A DNA stretch of 64,000 bases, from assembly GCF_009674765.1 (NCBI RefSeq), contig NZ_WKKF01000001.1, forward strand, positions 310,001 to 374,000, read 5' to 3'. The stretch comes from Metabacillus idriensis. GTDB lineage: Bacteria; Bacillota; Bacilli; Bacillales; Bacillaceae. Of this stretch, positions 63,908 through 64,000 are shown one piece after another. Position 1 is the first letter of the stretch. Each line of letters starts with the position of its first letter. Below the pieces are notes generated by a model, which was given only the letters and a program-made list of their open reading frames with translations, did not search any database and was not told where the DNA came from. Both the position numbers and the translations under genes were made by a program.

Positions 63908-64000
63908 GCAAAACGGTTAATAATAAGGTGTATCTTTAATAAACTTTTAAAAATTAGACAGTGAACGGCACAATTTTCTGTTAAAATAAGAAAATATACG

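Overview
The window reads as the chromosome of a spore-forming Bacillaceae (low-to-moderate GC Firmicute). Evidence: strong AGGAGG-type ribosome binding sites, a complete gerPA-PF spore germination operon with a sigma-K-type promoter, a Spo0E-like gene, CcpA-type cre sites, a TnrA/GlnR-type box and an S-box riboswitch. The gene backbone addA-sbcD-sbcC-yisB-gerPFEDCBA-yisI-yisK-yisL-yisN-asnO-(crtM in the place of yisP)-yisQ-yisR follows the Bacillus subtilis order from memory, with blocks inserted into it. The genus (Metabacillus or Bacillus sensu lato) is only a guess. No rRNA, tRNA, CRISPR array, prophage or transposase gene was seen.

Layout. 1-7.8 kb: DNA repair block (3' part of addA, sbcD, sbcC, the HNH protein yisB). 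7.8-9.8 kb: gerP operon on the minus strand. 10-20.4 kb: a sugar island made of a binding protein and two permeases (minus), facing a GH3 beta-glucosidase, a very long GH94 phosphorylase and a LacI regulator (plus). Its architecture matches the Listeria innocua lin1839-1841 type of sophoro-oligosaccharide (beta-1,2-glucan) utilisation cluster. 20.6-24.8 kb: topB, a broken sensor gene, a DUF418 membrane protein. 24.8-32.7 kb: yisI, yisK, a frameshifted nucleotidyltransferase, rocD, yisL, yisN, asnO, an unknown membrane protein. 33-41.1 kb: a C30-type carotenoid locus (two desaturase-family genes plus crtM on the plus strand; a DUF422/CruF-like gene, an acyltransferase and a third desaturase/oxidase on the minus strand). 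An orphan metQ controlled by a SAM riboswitch sits between the two halves. 41.3-45.5 kb: ammonium transporter, MATE exporter, AraC regulator, ferredoxin. 45.6-54.3 kb: maltodextrin locus (cytosolic GH13 enzyme facing mdxEFG, a membrane-anchored alpha-amylase and a LacI/MalR regulator). 55-57.4 kb: penicillin-acylase family protein. 57.8-63.9 kb: a nucleoside hydrolase, then a 1408-residue TPR protein with an embedded C39-like cysteine peptidase, followed by an aminoglycoside-phosphotransferase-fold kinase.

How it works together. Both sugar importers consist of a lipoprotein and two permeases without an ATPase, so both probably share an MsmX-type ATPase encoded elsewhere. The outer enzymes and importers bring in oligosaccharides, and cytosolic GH94/GH3 or GH13 enzymes break them down under LacI-family repressors and probable CcpA control. 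The carotenoid genes should give a C30 pigment that may be further oxidised and acylated.

Non-coding structure is rich. There are three copies of a MITE-like element with 8-bp target-site duplications, and three copies of a roughly 120-bp palindromic repeat whose arms covary. A five-copy 52-bp tandem repeat contains nested hairpins. There are also several operator arrays and many intrinsic terminators. The least explained coding unit is the TPR/C39-peptidase protein and its kinase-like neighbour at 58.9-63.9 kb.
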